Below, piece after piece: positions 24,072-33,264 of a DNA stretch of 39,824 nucleotides (its first letter is position 1; each line of letters starts with the position of its first letter). The notes below the pieces were generated by a model. That model did not search any database. It was not told the DNA's origin and worked only from the letters and a program-made list of their open reading frames with translations. The stretch comes from Candidatus Ruthenibacterium merdigallinarum (GTDB taxonomy: Bacteria; Bacillota; Clostridia; Oscillospirales; Ruminococcaceae). The DNA lies in the NCBI GenBank assembly GCA_019113785.1, contig DXGT01000034.1:1-39824 (forward strand), in the 5' to 3' direction. A program made the translations under genes and the position numbers.

Positions 24072-24108
24072 AAAAATCGACAAGCCCCGCCGGGACTTGC
24101 CGATTTTT
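24072..24108 (-). terminator. Terminator of tRNA-Gly
   Basis: On the minus strand AAAAATCGGCAAG and CTTGTCGATTTTT (plus 24072-24108) form a 13-bp stem with one mismatch-type G-T pair around a GC loop, ending in a T-tract. It abuts the 3' end of the tRNA. Confidence 0.88.
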
Positions 24109-24181
24109 GGAGCAGATGATGGGAATCGAACCCACACGACCAGCTTGGAAGGCTGGAGTTCTACCACTAAACTACATCTGC
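24108..24181 (-). tRNA. tRNA-Gly (anticodon TCC)
   Basis: A 74-base tRNA on the minus strand: acceptor GCAGATG / CATCTGC with encoded CCA (plus 24108-24110), D-loop AGTGGTA, anticodon stem CCAGC/GCTGG with loop CTTCCAA giving anticodon TCC, and T-loop TTCGATT. Its own consensus promoter and terminator make it a single-gene unit. Confidence 0.96.
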
Positions 24182-24208
24182 AAAAACAACGCCTAGGAAT
24201 GTTCCTTT

Positions 24209-24237
24209 ATTATAGCGAAATCCCCCGGCTCTGTCAA
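24209..24237 (-). promoter_or_regulatory. Promoter of tRNA-Gly
   Basis: Minus-strand TTGACA (plus 24232-24237), a 17-base spacer and TATAAT (plus 24209-24214): a perfect consensus. The -35 begins only a few bases after the terminator of the RidA operon. Confidence 0.95.
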
Positions 24238-24287
24238 GAAAAGCGGCCGCGGCCTGCGCAATCGGCGTGATGCGCGGGCCGCGGCCG
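24238..24287 (-). terminator. Terminator of the SDR-permease-RidA operon
   Basis: An 11-bp stem CGGCCGCGGCC / GGCCGCGGCCG (plus 24244-24254 and 24277-24287), extended by GCGCA/TGCGC inside, is followed on the minus strand by CTTTTCTT. It lies 21 bases after the RidA stop. Confidence 0.88.
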
Positions 24288-24308
24288 TCTGTGTGAAGAT
24301 TGGAAGTT

Positions 24309-24698
24309 TCAGTCCTTTACCACCGCCACGGCCTCGATCTCAATGGCCATGCCGTTGTTGAATTTCCCCACCTGCATCGTGCTGCGCGCGGGTGGGTCGT
24401 GCGGGAAATAGGCTTTGTACGTCTCGTTGAAAAGGTCAAACTGGTCGATGTCCGCCACGAACACCAGCGTTTTCACCACGTGCGCAAGGTCGGAACCCGC
24501 CTCTTCGAGGATCGCCGAGAGATTTTTCATGATCGCATGGGTCTGTGCGACGATGTCTCCCGGGGCAATCAGCTGCTGTGTGTTCGGATCGGTTGCCGTG
24601 ACGCCGGCGGTAAAAACCAAATCTCCCACGCGAAACGCCTGCGAATACCATCCGCCGGGGCGCGCCGCACGGTCGGTCTCAATTTTGATTTTTTCCAT
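24309..24698 (-). CDS. RidA-family reactive imine/enamine deaminase
   Basis: A 129-residue RidA (YjgF/YER057c/UK114) protein. It carries the family arginine Arg105 in PPARSTMQV, the QAFRVGDLVFTAG strand near 20-32 and a C-terminal EIEAVAVV strand with the conserved Glu120. Such proteins hydrolyse 2-imino or enamine intermediates, such as 2-aminoacrylate, and members occur in pyrimidine and amino acid catabolic operons. The ATG at 24698 has GGGAGG upstream. It is 16 bases after the APC permease, last gene of the SDR-permease-RidA operon. That operon carries the LacI-type operator, so it probably serves the same catabolic route. Confidence 0.92.
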   Translation of the reverse strand: MEKIKIETDRAARPGGWYSQAFRVGDLVFTAGVTATDPNTQQLIAPGDIVAQTHAIMKNLSAILEEAGSDLAHVVKTLVFVADIDQFDLFNETYKAYFPHDPPARSTMQVGKFNNGMAIEIEAVAVVKD

Positions 24699-24714
24699 AC
24701 GGACGTCCTCCCTT

Positions 24715-26864
<2,150 letters not shown>

Positions 26865-26921
26865 AACCATGCCTCCCTGTTTACAAAGATTCCGATTCCT
26901 TCCGCGCATTGCTTAAAACGT

Positions 26922-26977
26922 AATTAATACGTTTTAATTTATGATTTAATTATATGCCGCGTTTGCAAGGCTGTCAA
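26922..26977 (-). promoter_or_regulatory. Promoter and LacI-type operator of the SDR-permease-RidA operon
   Basis: On the minus strand TTGACA (plus 26972-26977), a 17-base spacer and TATAAT (plus 26949-26954): full consensus. Just after the start point lies the near-palindrome AATTAATACGTTTTAATT (plus 26922-26939, centre CG). The same 18-mer, with one base changed, is in the promoter at 32364. A second, partly overlapping TTAAAACGT half-copy at 26913-26921 may extend the site. Repression by the LacI protein at 27120 is inferred. Confidence 0.88.
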
Positions 26978-27046
26978 TCATGATATCAACCAAATCGTGG
27001 TGGGTTTTTTCGTCAATTTCACAGAGTTTTCCCGCCGCCTTCTCCC

Positions 27047-27075
27047 TTGCATCTCCCATAAAAAGCATTTATAAT
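27047..27075 (+). promoter_or_regulatory. Promoter of the lacI-family gene
   Basis: TTGCAT (27047-27052), a 17-base spacer and TATAAT (27070-27075). The 18-bp operator of the two flanking operons is not seen here, so clear autoregulation is not supported. Confidence 0.82.
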
Positions 27076-27119
27076 GATTAATAGAATTCATTACTGCAAA
27101 GAGACGGGAGACGGACCCC

Positions 27120-28151
27120 ATGAAAAGAGCTACCTCCAAAGATGTCGCACGGCTGGCCGGCGTTTCGCAGACCACGGTGTCCTTTGTCATCAACAATACG
27201 CCCGGCGTCTCTCTGTCCGACGAGACGCGGCGCAAAGTGTTGGAGGCCGCTCAGAAGCTGCAATACATCCCCAATTCCTTTGCCAAGGGGCTCAAAACGC
27301 ACCAGTCGAAGCTGTTGGGCGTATTTCTTCCCTCGATGGATAACCCCTTTTACCCGATGCTGATGAAATACATCGAGCGCTATACCGCAGGGCGCGGCTA
27401 CAACGTGCTTTTGTGCTGCACGTACCGCAACCCCGAACGGGAGCACGCCTATCTGGACCTGTGCATGGAAAAGCAGGTGGACGGCATTATCTATCTGTTT
27501 ACGCCCAACTGGATCAAGCGGGTCGTACAGATTGCCAGCACGCTGCCCGTCGTCCTGATCAGCGAAAAGTCGGACGACGTCCCGCTGAACACCATCAGCC
27601 TGAACGGCCTGCGCTGCGGCCAGCTGATGGCGCAGCATCTTCTCGATTTGGGCCACCGGCGCATCGCCTATATCATGAGCTCGGTCACCTCCGTCTCGCT
27701 GACGCGCCAGAAGCGTCTGGAGGGCATCCGCGGCGCCATTCGGGAGGCGGGCCTGCCGGATGAAACGCTGCGCGTGTACACCGAGCCGGCGAGCGCGCTG
27801 GAGCATTCGGAGGCGGAAGCCGGCTACGCCGCGATGCAGCAGCTCTTGCAGGAAAACTGGGCCACCGCCGTCATCGGCGTCAACGACCAGGTTGCTTTCG
27901 GCGCGCTGTCCTGCGCGCTGAACACGCCCGGCATCCAGGTGCCGCGCGATATCTCCATCGGCGGCTTTGACAACATCTATTTATCGGAAATGGCGCACCC
28001 GCGACTGACCACGGTGGATTACTGCAACGAATCGCTGTGCCAGCTCGCCGTGGACATGGTGCTCAACCGCTCCGGCGGGGCTGGCGGGCTGAAGCTCACC
28101 AGCGAACCGCAGTTTCTGGCCCGCGAATCCACAGGGCCTTCCCCCGCATAA
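27120..28151 (+). CDS. LacI/GalR-family transcriptional regulator
   Basis: A 343-residue regulator. The N-terminal HTH (TSKDVARLAGVSQTTVSFVINN, ~5-26) and hinge (AAQKLQYIPNSFAKGLKT, ~43-60) are typical of LacI/GalR. The rest is a periplasmic-binding-protein-like effector domain with LLGVFLPSMDNPFYPMLMKYIE, GHRRIAYI and DISIGGFDNIYLSEMAHPRLTTVD. The length is standard. GGGAG lies 10 bases before the ATG. It sits between the two operons that share the 18-bp palindrome, so it probably represses both until a substrate or intermediate of the pathway binds (inference). The effector need not be a sugar in this family. Confidence 0.94.
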   Translation: MKRATSKDVARLAGVSQTTVSFVINNTPGVSLSDETRRKVLEAAQKLQYIPNSFAKGLKTHQSKLLGVFLPSMDNPFYPMLMKYIERYTAGRGYNVLLCCTYRNPEREHAYLDLCMEKQVDGIIYLFTPNWIKRVVQIASTLPVVLISEKSDDVPLNTISLNGLRCGQLMAQHLLDLGHRRIAYIMSSVTSVSLTRQKRLEGIRGAIREAGLPDETLRVYTEPASALEHSEAEAGYAAMQQLLQENWATAVIGVNDQVAFGALSCALNTPGIQVPRDISIGGFDNIYLSEMAHPRLTTVDYCNESLCQLAVDMVLNRSGGAGGLKLTSEPQFLARESTGPSPA

Positions 28152-28161
28152 ATTGCAAAGA

Positions 28162-28196
28162 GGCCATGCCTTCAGCCGAAGGCACGGCCCCTTTTT
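28162..28196. terminator. Convergent terminator after lacI
   Basis: GGCCATGCCTTC (28162-28173) and GAAGGCACGGCC (28178-28189) form a 12-bp stem with one mismatch and loop AGCC, followed by CCTTTTT on the plus strand. It separates lacI from the end of the allantoinase-like gene, 21 bases away. Confidence 0.85.
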
Positions 28197-28216
28197 GCAT
28201 GTCCCTCTTGCGCCGG

Positions 28217-29578
28217 TCACAGGATCTGCGGGCGCAAAAACTGCCCGCAGCCCGGCGCCTGACAGATCCTGCCGTCCTGCCAGACGGCCTTGCCGCGCAC
28301 CCAGGTGGCCTTGATGCGGCACGAGAAGGTGCGCCCCTCGTGCGCAAAACCCGTGTCACAGCTCTTGGAAAGGCTGTTTTTGCGGCTGTACACCCAGGGG
28401 GAATCGAGGTCCGCCAGATAGAAATCGGCGTCCGCGCCCACGCGCAGCGCTCCCTTGCGGTGCGCAAGGCCGAAGCGTTTCGCGGCGTTTTCCGCGGTGA
28501 ACGCCGCAAAGCGCTGCAACGTCATCCCGCGCTTTTTCACGCCTTCCTCCAGCAGGAGCGGAATGGCGATGTCGATCTCCGGCGCGCCGCAGGCCGCCGC
28601 GCGCGGCCCCTCCTCGGGCATCTTTTCCCGCGCAAGATACGGCGCGTGGTCGGTTCCGAGATAGTCGATCGAGCCGTCCAGCACATAGTCCCACAAGCGC
28701 TCCATGCGCGCGCGTGTGCGCAGCGGCGGATTGATCTTGGCAAACGTCCCCAGCGCCGCGCTGTCCTGTGCGTTCAGCGTCAGATAATGCGCGCAGGTCT
28801 CGACCGTCACGTCGACGCCGCATTCCTTCGCATGCCGGATCAGCGCCGCGCCCTCTGGAATCGACATGTGGCAGATATGCAGCCGGCAGCCCGTCAGGCG
28901 CGCGAGCAGCAGCAGCGTGTTGATCGCGGTCAGTTCCGCCTGCCACGGCCGGCTGGCGTCGTGCAGGGAGAGGCTCCACGGCTGGCGCGCGCACGCCTCG
29001 CCAAAGCGCCGCACCATACCGGCGTGTTCGGCATGCGCGCCGAAAATGCCGCCCATCTGCGCGACTGCCTGCATCTCCCGCAGCTGGTCGTACTCGTCGG
29101 ACCACGCGAAATCCGGCCCGGCGTCGACCGTGAAGGCCTTGTAGGCCACGCAGCCCAGCTCCTGCAAACGGCGCAGTTCGCCGATGTTGTCCGGCATCGC
29201 CGAACCCCACAGCGCATAGTCGATCAGCGAACCCTTTTCCGCGCGCTCCTTTTTCATAAGGAACGTCTCCTCGTTCCAAACGGGCGGCTGCGTGTTCGGC
29301 ATGTCCAGCACGGTGGTGAAGCCGCCGCTTGCCGCCGCAGCCGTCCCGTGCGCAAAGTCTTCGCGCCATTCGGCGCCCGGGTCGAAGAAATGCGGATGCG
29401 TATCGATCGCGCCGGGCAGCGCGACGCCCCCCTGCGCGTCCGTCATCCGCGGCGCCTTTTCCGGCGGCTCCCCGCGGCCCAGCGCGCAGATTTTTCCCTC
29501 GTCCACAGCCAGCCAGCCGTGGAACGTCTCTCGCGGCGTCACGATCAGCGCATTGTGTAAAATGAACTCGGCCTGCAT
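28217..29578 (-). CDS. Allantoinase/hydantoinase-like cyclic amidohydrolase
   Basis: A 453-residue member of the amidohydrolase superfamily, closest by eye to allantoinase (AllB) with dihydropyrimidinase and hydantoinase as alternatives. Binuclear metal ligands are visible: DTHPHFFDPG (His61, His63), the carboxylated lysine in AYKAF (Lys147), GAHAEH (His182), RLHICHMS (His237) and the catalytic Asp310 in GTDHAPY. GFTTVLDMPNTQPP is also shared with the family. It should open a cyclic ureide or imide ring. It is the last of three genes; the ATG at 29578 follows the upstream stop by 15 bases. Neighbouring carbamoylase-type amidase supports a ring-opening-then-hydrolysis route. Confidence 0.85.
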   Translation of the reverse strand: MQAEFILHNALIVTPRETFHGWLAVDEGKICALGRGEPPEKAPRMTDAQGGVALPGAIDTHPHFFDPGAEWREDFAHGTAAAASGGFTTVLDMPNTQPPVWNEETFLMKKERAEKGSLIDYALWGSAMPDNIGELRRLQELGCVAYKAFTVDAGPDFAWSDEYDQLREMQAVAQMGGIFGAHAEHAGMVRRFGEACARQPWSLSLHDASRPWQAELTAINTLLLLARLTGCRLHICHMSIPEGAALIRHAKECGVDVTVETCAHYLTLNAQDSAALGTFAKINPPLRTRARMERLWDYVLDGSIDYLGTDHAPYLAREKMPEEGPRAAACGAPEIDIAIPLLLEEGVKKRGMTLQRFAAFTAENAAKRFGLAHRKGALRVGADADFYLADLDSPWVYSRKNSLSKSCDTGFAHEGRTFSCRIKATWVRGKAVWQDGRICQAPGCGQFLRPQIL

Positions 29579-29593
29579 CCTGTGCGCCTCCTT

Positions 29594-31033
29594 TCAAAGT
29601 TCCTGTCTGCGCATCATGCCGCGCAGCGGCGTTTTTGCAAGGCTTTCGAACGGCTCCTTCGCCGCCTCTGCCACGCGGTCGGCCGCCCGCTGCGCGTCGC
29701 GCGCCACCTGCTTTTCATCCACGGTCAAAACGCGGAAATCCTCTACCAGCACGCGCCCGTCCACCAGCACCATCTCCACTTCGCTGCCCTTTGCCGAATA
29801 GACGAGATTGGGCACGATGTTGCGCACCGGCGCCTGGATGACCGGCATCAGGCACGGCTGCGTGAGGTCGATGACGATCAGATCGGCTTTCTTGCCCGTT
29901 TCGATCGACCCGATCTCGCCGCCGAGCCCGATGGCGCGCGCCGCCTCGATGGTGGCCATGCGCAGCACTTTCCACGCGGGGAACACCGCCGGGTCGCGCG
30001 CTTTGCACTTGTTGAGGATGGCCGTAAATTTCATTTCATTGAACATATTGTTGCAGTTGTTGCCGGGCGCCTGATCGGAGCCGAGCGCCAGCCGTTCGCT
30101 GACGGACAAAAACTGCGCGGCCGGCGGGACGATGCCGTCGATGATGGCGATGCTGCCGCTGCACAGCACCATGCCGGCGCCGCGCTGCGCCACCAGCTTC
30201 GTCTCCTCGTCCGTCGCCTCCGTCAGATGCACGGCCATCAGCCGCTCGTCCAGGTACCCGAGCGAGTCGAGGAAGGGGATCGGCCGCATGCCGTAGCGCT
30301 GGCGGATCTGGCCGACTTCCCTGTCGCCCTGGCAGACGTGCATGTGGATGCCCGTGTCCAAACGGCGGGCTGCGTCGCGGATCTCCAAAAGCAGCTCTTT
30401 GCTGCACATATCGGCTCCCTGCGGCCCCAGCATACAGGTGATGCGCCCGTTCTCCCGGCCGTGCCATTGCTCGATCAAATCGAGATTCCGTTTGAACTTT
30501 TTCTCGCCCTGCGCCGGGTCGAAGCGGTACAGCTCGCCCACCGCCGTCTCCGACTTTTCTGGCAGTTCGCTGATCAGTTCCGCCACGCGCGCCCTTGCGC
30601 CGATCGTCACATAATTCTGCACAAGGCGCGTCATGGGCGTGTCGAAATCGCAGAACGTCGTCGTCCCCGCTTTGACCGCCTCCAGGATGTTCAGCATGGA
30701 GCCCTTCTGCACGGCGTCCTCGTCGCGGCGCAGCACCTCTTCAAACGGCCAGATCCCCTGCTGCATCCAGTTGTGCATATCCTGCGCCACGCCGCGGATC
30801 AGCGCGTCGCCCGTATGGATGTGCGCGTCGATCAGGCCGGGCATCACCGCTTTGTATTTCGCGTCGATCACCCGGTGCGCGTCAAAATCGCGCAGCACCT
30901 GCGCGGTGGGGCCCACCGCGGCGATCCTGTCGCCGAGCACGCCCACCGCGCCGTCCTCAATCACGCCCACGCCCGCACCACGCATCGTCAACACCACGGC
31001 GTGCACGAACAGCAGGTCCAGCATTTTTGCCAT
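29594..31033 (-). CDS. Metal-dependent amidohydrolase (deaminase/chlorohydrolase-like, SsnA/TrzN group)
   Basis: A 479-residue amidohydrolase with the mononuclear metal pattern of the ATZ/TRZ, guanine deaminase and SsnA group: DAHIHTGD (His71, His73), IHMHVCQGD (His230/His232), AVHLTEATDEE (His269) and GSDQAPGNN (Asp320). The beta-sandwich flanks are at the N-terminus (VLGDRIAAVGP) and C-terminus (GGEIGSIETGKKADLIVIDL). Enzymes of this group deaminate purines, triazines or related N-heterocycles. The exact substrate is unknown. It is the middle gene of the operon, 13 bases after the M20 gene and 15 before the allantoinase-like gene. Confidence 0.85.
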   Translation of the reverse strand: MAKMLDLLFVHAVVLTMRGAGVGVIEDGAVGVLGDRIAAVGPTAQVLRDFDAHRVIDAKYKAVMPGLIDAHIHTGDALIRGVAQDMHNWMQQGIWPFEEVLRRDEDAVQKGSMLNILEAVKAGTTTFCDFDTPMTRLVQNYVTIGARARVAELISELPEKSETAVGELYRFDPAQGEKKFKRNLDLIEQWHGRENGRITCMLGPQGADMCSKELLLEIRDAARRLDTGIHMHVCQGDREVGQIRQRYGMRPIPFLDSLGYLDERLMAVHLTEATDEETKLVAQRGAGMVLCSGSIAIIDGIVPPAAQFLSVSERLALGSDQAPGNNCNNMFNEMKFTAILNKCKARDPAVFPAWKVLRMATIEAARAIGLGGEIGSIETGKKADLIVIDLTQPCLMPVIQAPVRNIVPNLVYSAKGSEVEMVLVDGRVLVEDFRVLTVDEKQVARDAQRAADRVAEAAKEPFESLAKTPLRGMMRRQEL

Positions 31034-31046
31034 ATGCTCTTCCCCC

Positions 31047-32315
31047 TCACAGCGTCTCGCTGTCGGCCGCCTGCAAAAGCGTATTCGCCAAAACCTGCAC
31101 GCCGGCCGCCAGATCTTCTTTTGTGGTGAACTCCTCCGGGCAATGGCTGACGCCCTCGTTGGAACTGCGCAGAAAGATCATTCCCATCGGCATCAGCCGC
31201 GACATGTTCATCGAGTCGTGCGCCGGGAAGCTGACCATCTGCCGATGCGGGATATTCAGCGCGCCGGCCGCAGCCTCCATCATCTGCATCAGGCGCGGCG
31301 AAGAGGGCGCCGGCGCCAGGTCGCAGGTGCTGTGCACCGACCACGTCAGGCCCCGCTTTTCGCACTGCGCGCGGGTAAAGGCCATCAAGTCGTCGTACAG
31401 GGCCGTCCAATGCTGCGTGTCGCTGGCGCGGAAGTCCACCGGCACCACGCACCGGTCGGCGATGATGTTGTGCTCGCCGGGATGCGCCTCGATGTACCCC
31501 ACCGTCCCGCGCGAATCCACACCGCCGTCGCGCGCCAGACGTTCCACTTCACAGGCGACGGCGGCGGCCGCCGCCATAGCGTCGTGGCGGTCCTTCATCG
31601 CCATGCCGCCCGCATGCGCCTGTACGCCGTGGATCGTGATGTAAAACTGCTTGATGCCGGCGACGGCGCTGACCACCGCCAGCGGCAGGCCTTCATCCAG
31701 CAGATAGCGGCCCTGCTCGATGTGCATTTCCACGAACGCCGCATAGCGGGACGGGTCGATCTTGCTGTCGGCGATGCGGTCGGGGTCGGTGCCCATGCCG
31801 AATTCCCGCATGGCGTCGCACAGCAGCTGCCCGGTCTGACGGTGGCGCAGCGTCCTTGCGTAATCGTCCGGCAGCATGCCGCACATCGCCTTGCTGCCAA
31901 AGGTGCCGCCCAAAAACTGGCTCGCCTCTTCGTTGATAAACGCCACCATTTCCAAGGGACGCCTGGGCCTGTACGCGCCGGCGCGGATGGAACTGAGCGC
32001 TTCCAGCGCGCCCATCACGCCGGCAAGGCCGTCGAAATACCCGCCCTGCGGCACCGTGTCAAGGTGCGAGCCGCTGAGCACGGCCGCCGCGTCAGGGTCC
32101 GTGCCCTCCAGCCGCGCAAACACGTTGCCGACCGTGTCGATGCGGACGGTCAGTCCCTCTTCGCGCGCCCAGGCGCACAAAAGCTCCACCGCCTGCTTAT
32201 AAGCCGGTTCCCACGCGAAGCGGCTGATGCCGCCACGCGGGTCGGCGCCGATGGCGCCGATCTTGTGCAGCCGGTCCCACAGTCTGTCGGCATTGATCGA
32301 GACCATTTTGTTCAT
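31047..32315 (-). CDS. M20-family Zn-dependent hydrolase (hydantoinase/carbamoylase, allantoate amidohydrolase-like)
   Basis: A 422-residue M20 amidase of the TIGR01879-type group that contains allantoate amidohydrolase, beta-ureidopropionase and N-carbamoyl-L-amino acid hydrolase. Metal and catalytic residues are visible in SGSHLDTVPQGGYFDG (His84, Asp95), NEEASQF (Glu129-Glu130) and MHIEQG (His198). The C-terminal SMNMSRLMPMGMIFLRSSNEGVSH is a group hallmark. It cleaves N-carbamoyl or ureido groups with release of ammonia and CO2. The ATG at 32315 is favoured by AAAGGAG seven bases upstream; 32321 is in frame but too close. It is the first gene of the three-gene operon under the LacI-type operator. 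Confidence 0.88.
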   Translation of the reverse strand: MNKMVSINADRLWDRLHKIGAIGADPRGGISRFAWEPAYKQAVELLCAWAREEGLTVRIDTVGNVFARLEGTDPDAAAVLSGSHLDTVPQGGYFDGLAGVMGALEALSSIRAGAYRPRRPLEMVAFINEEASQFLGGTFGSKAMCGMLPDDYARTLRHRQTGQLLCDAMREFGMGTDPDRIADSKIDPSRYAAFVEMHIEQGRYLLDEGLPLAVVSAVAGIKQFYITIHGVQAHAGGMAMKDRHDAMAAAAAVACEVERLARDGGVDSRGTVGYIEAHPGEHNIIADRCVVPVDFRASDTQHWTALYDDLMAFTRAQCEKRGLTWSVHSTCDLAPAPSSPRLMQMMEAAAGALNIPHRQMVSFPAHDSMNMSRLMPMGMIFLRSSNEGVSHCPEEFTTKEDLAAGVQVLANTLLQAADSETL

Positions 32316-32363
32316 ACGCATGCTCCTTTGCTGTGAATTTTAAACGCGCGGAATTAATCGTTC

Positions 32364-32407
32364 AATTAATACGTGTTAATTATAACAAAATCACTTTTCT
32401 CCGTCAA
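32364..32407 (-). promoter_or_regulatory. Promoter and LacI-type operator of the amidohydrolase operon
   Basis: Minus-strand TTGACG (plus 32402-32407), a 17-base spacer and TATAAT (plus 32379-32384). The palindrome AATTAATACGTGTTAATT (plus 32364-32381) overlaps the -10. It matches the site at 26922-26939 at 17 of 18 positions. A second half-site, AATTAATCG, lies at 32352-32360. Confidence 0.88.
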
Positions 32408-32475
32408 TCGGCGCAGCGCAGACTTGTGCGAAACGCCGAGGAAATTTATGCAATTTTCTAAACGCTGCGCGCAGA

Positions 32476-32511
32476 AAAGGGCGCGGCGCTCTATAGAGCA
32501 CCGCGCCCTTT
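32476..32511 (-). terminator. Terminator of the thioesterase gene
   Basis: AAAGGGCGCGG / CCGCGCCCTTT (11 bp), continued inside by GCTC/GAGC around TATA, followed on the minus strand by a T-tract. It lies 24 bases after the thioesterase stop. Confidence 0.92.
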
Positions 32512-32535
32512 GCAGTAAACCCCGGCGTATCGCCG

Positions 32536-33264
32536 TTACCCCAGCGTCAGCTGCGCTTCAAAGCGCTTTTTGCCTTCGCTCTCGCCGGCGATGTACCAGC
32601 CGTCCTGTACCTCGGCGCGCAGAAGGTCCATCTCTTCACCGAGGGCCAGCTCGTTGTGATAGGCCACCGCCAGGCGGCGCACGCCGCGCGCCAGCAACGT
32701 TTCAGCCGGCACTGCGTCGCACACTGCGTCCGCATAGCGCGTGTTGTTCATGTGGCCGTTGACGTCGCAGTAGGTATAGCCCGCGCGCACGGCGCCGACC
32801 TTCTGCGCGGGCGCTTTGCGGATGGCGATGTCCAGCGCGCGCTGCGGCGGCAGGTCCGTCGGCAGCCGCATGCCCTCGATGGGCTGGCGCAGGATGCGGT
32901 GCGTGTCGGCGTTCACCAGCACCCAGCGGCTGTCCACCGTGCAGCACAGCTCGCCCTGCTCGTCGATGAAATCGCACAGGCGGTGGAACACGGCGCGCAC
33001 GGGGCTGAACGGCCGCGTCTCGAGGCGCAAAGTCTGGCCCGTCGTCATCGGGCGGTAGCACTCCATCGCCAGCTTCGCCATCAAAAAAGCGGTGTGCGTG
33101 CCGGCATAAAACGCCGCGTCCATGCCCAGGCTGTCGCAGTGGTCGGTGGCGATCTGCTGCGCGCGGCGCAAAATGGCCCCCGGCGTCATGTGGCGGTTCG
33201 CGTCGGCCTCCCAGTCGAACACGCGGAAGGTCTCCGCGTAAAAATCAATCCTCTTCTGTTCCAT
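32536..33264 (-). CDS. Acyl-ACP thioesterase (bacterial FatA-like, double hot-dog)
   Basis: A 242-residue protein with two hot-dog domains of the bacterial acyl-ACP thioesterase type, releasing free fatty acids from acyl carrier protein in the cytoplasm. The first domain contains FDWEADANRHMTPGAILRRAQQIA. The second has CDVNGHMNNTRYADAVCDAV, where the Asn/His pair of the NGHMNN motif matches the catalytic motif of plant and bacterial FatA/FatB. The ATG at 33264 has GGGAGGG upstream. It overlaps the end of the pseudouridine synthase gene by 20 bases, so the two are co-transcribed. Chain-length specificity is not readable. Confidence 0.9.
   Translation of the reverse strand: MEQKRIDFYAETFRVFDWEADANRHMTPGAILRRAQQIATDHCDSLGMDAAFYAGTHTAFLMAKLAMECYRPMTTGQTLRLETRPFSPVRAVFHRLCDFIDEQGELCCTVDSRWVLVNADTHRILRQPIEGMRLPTDLPPQRALDIAIRKAPAQKVGAVRAGYTYCDVNGHMNNTRYADAVCDAVPAETLLARGVRRLAVAYHNELALGEEMDLLRAEVQDGWYIAGESEGKKRFEAQLTLG

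Noticed and set aside
29582-32336. Long plus-strand open frames opposite the amidohydrolase operon
   Set aside because: Antisense shadows; the minus-strand proteins explain the region fully.
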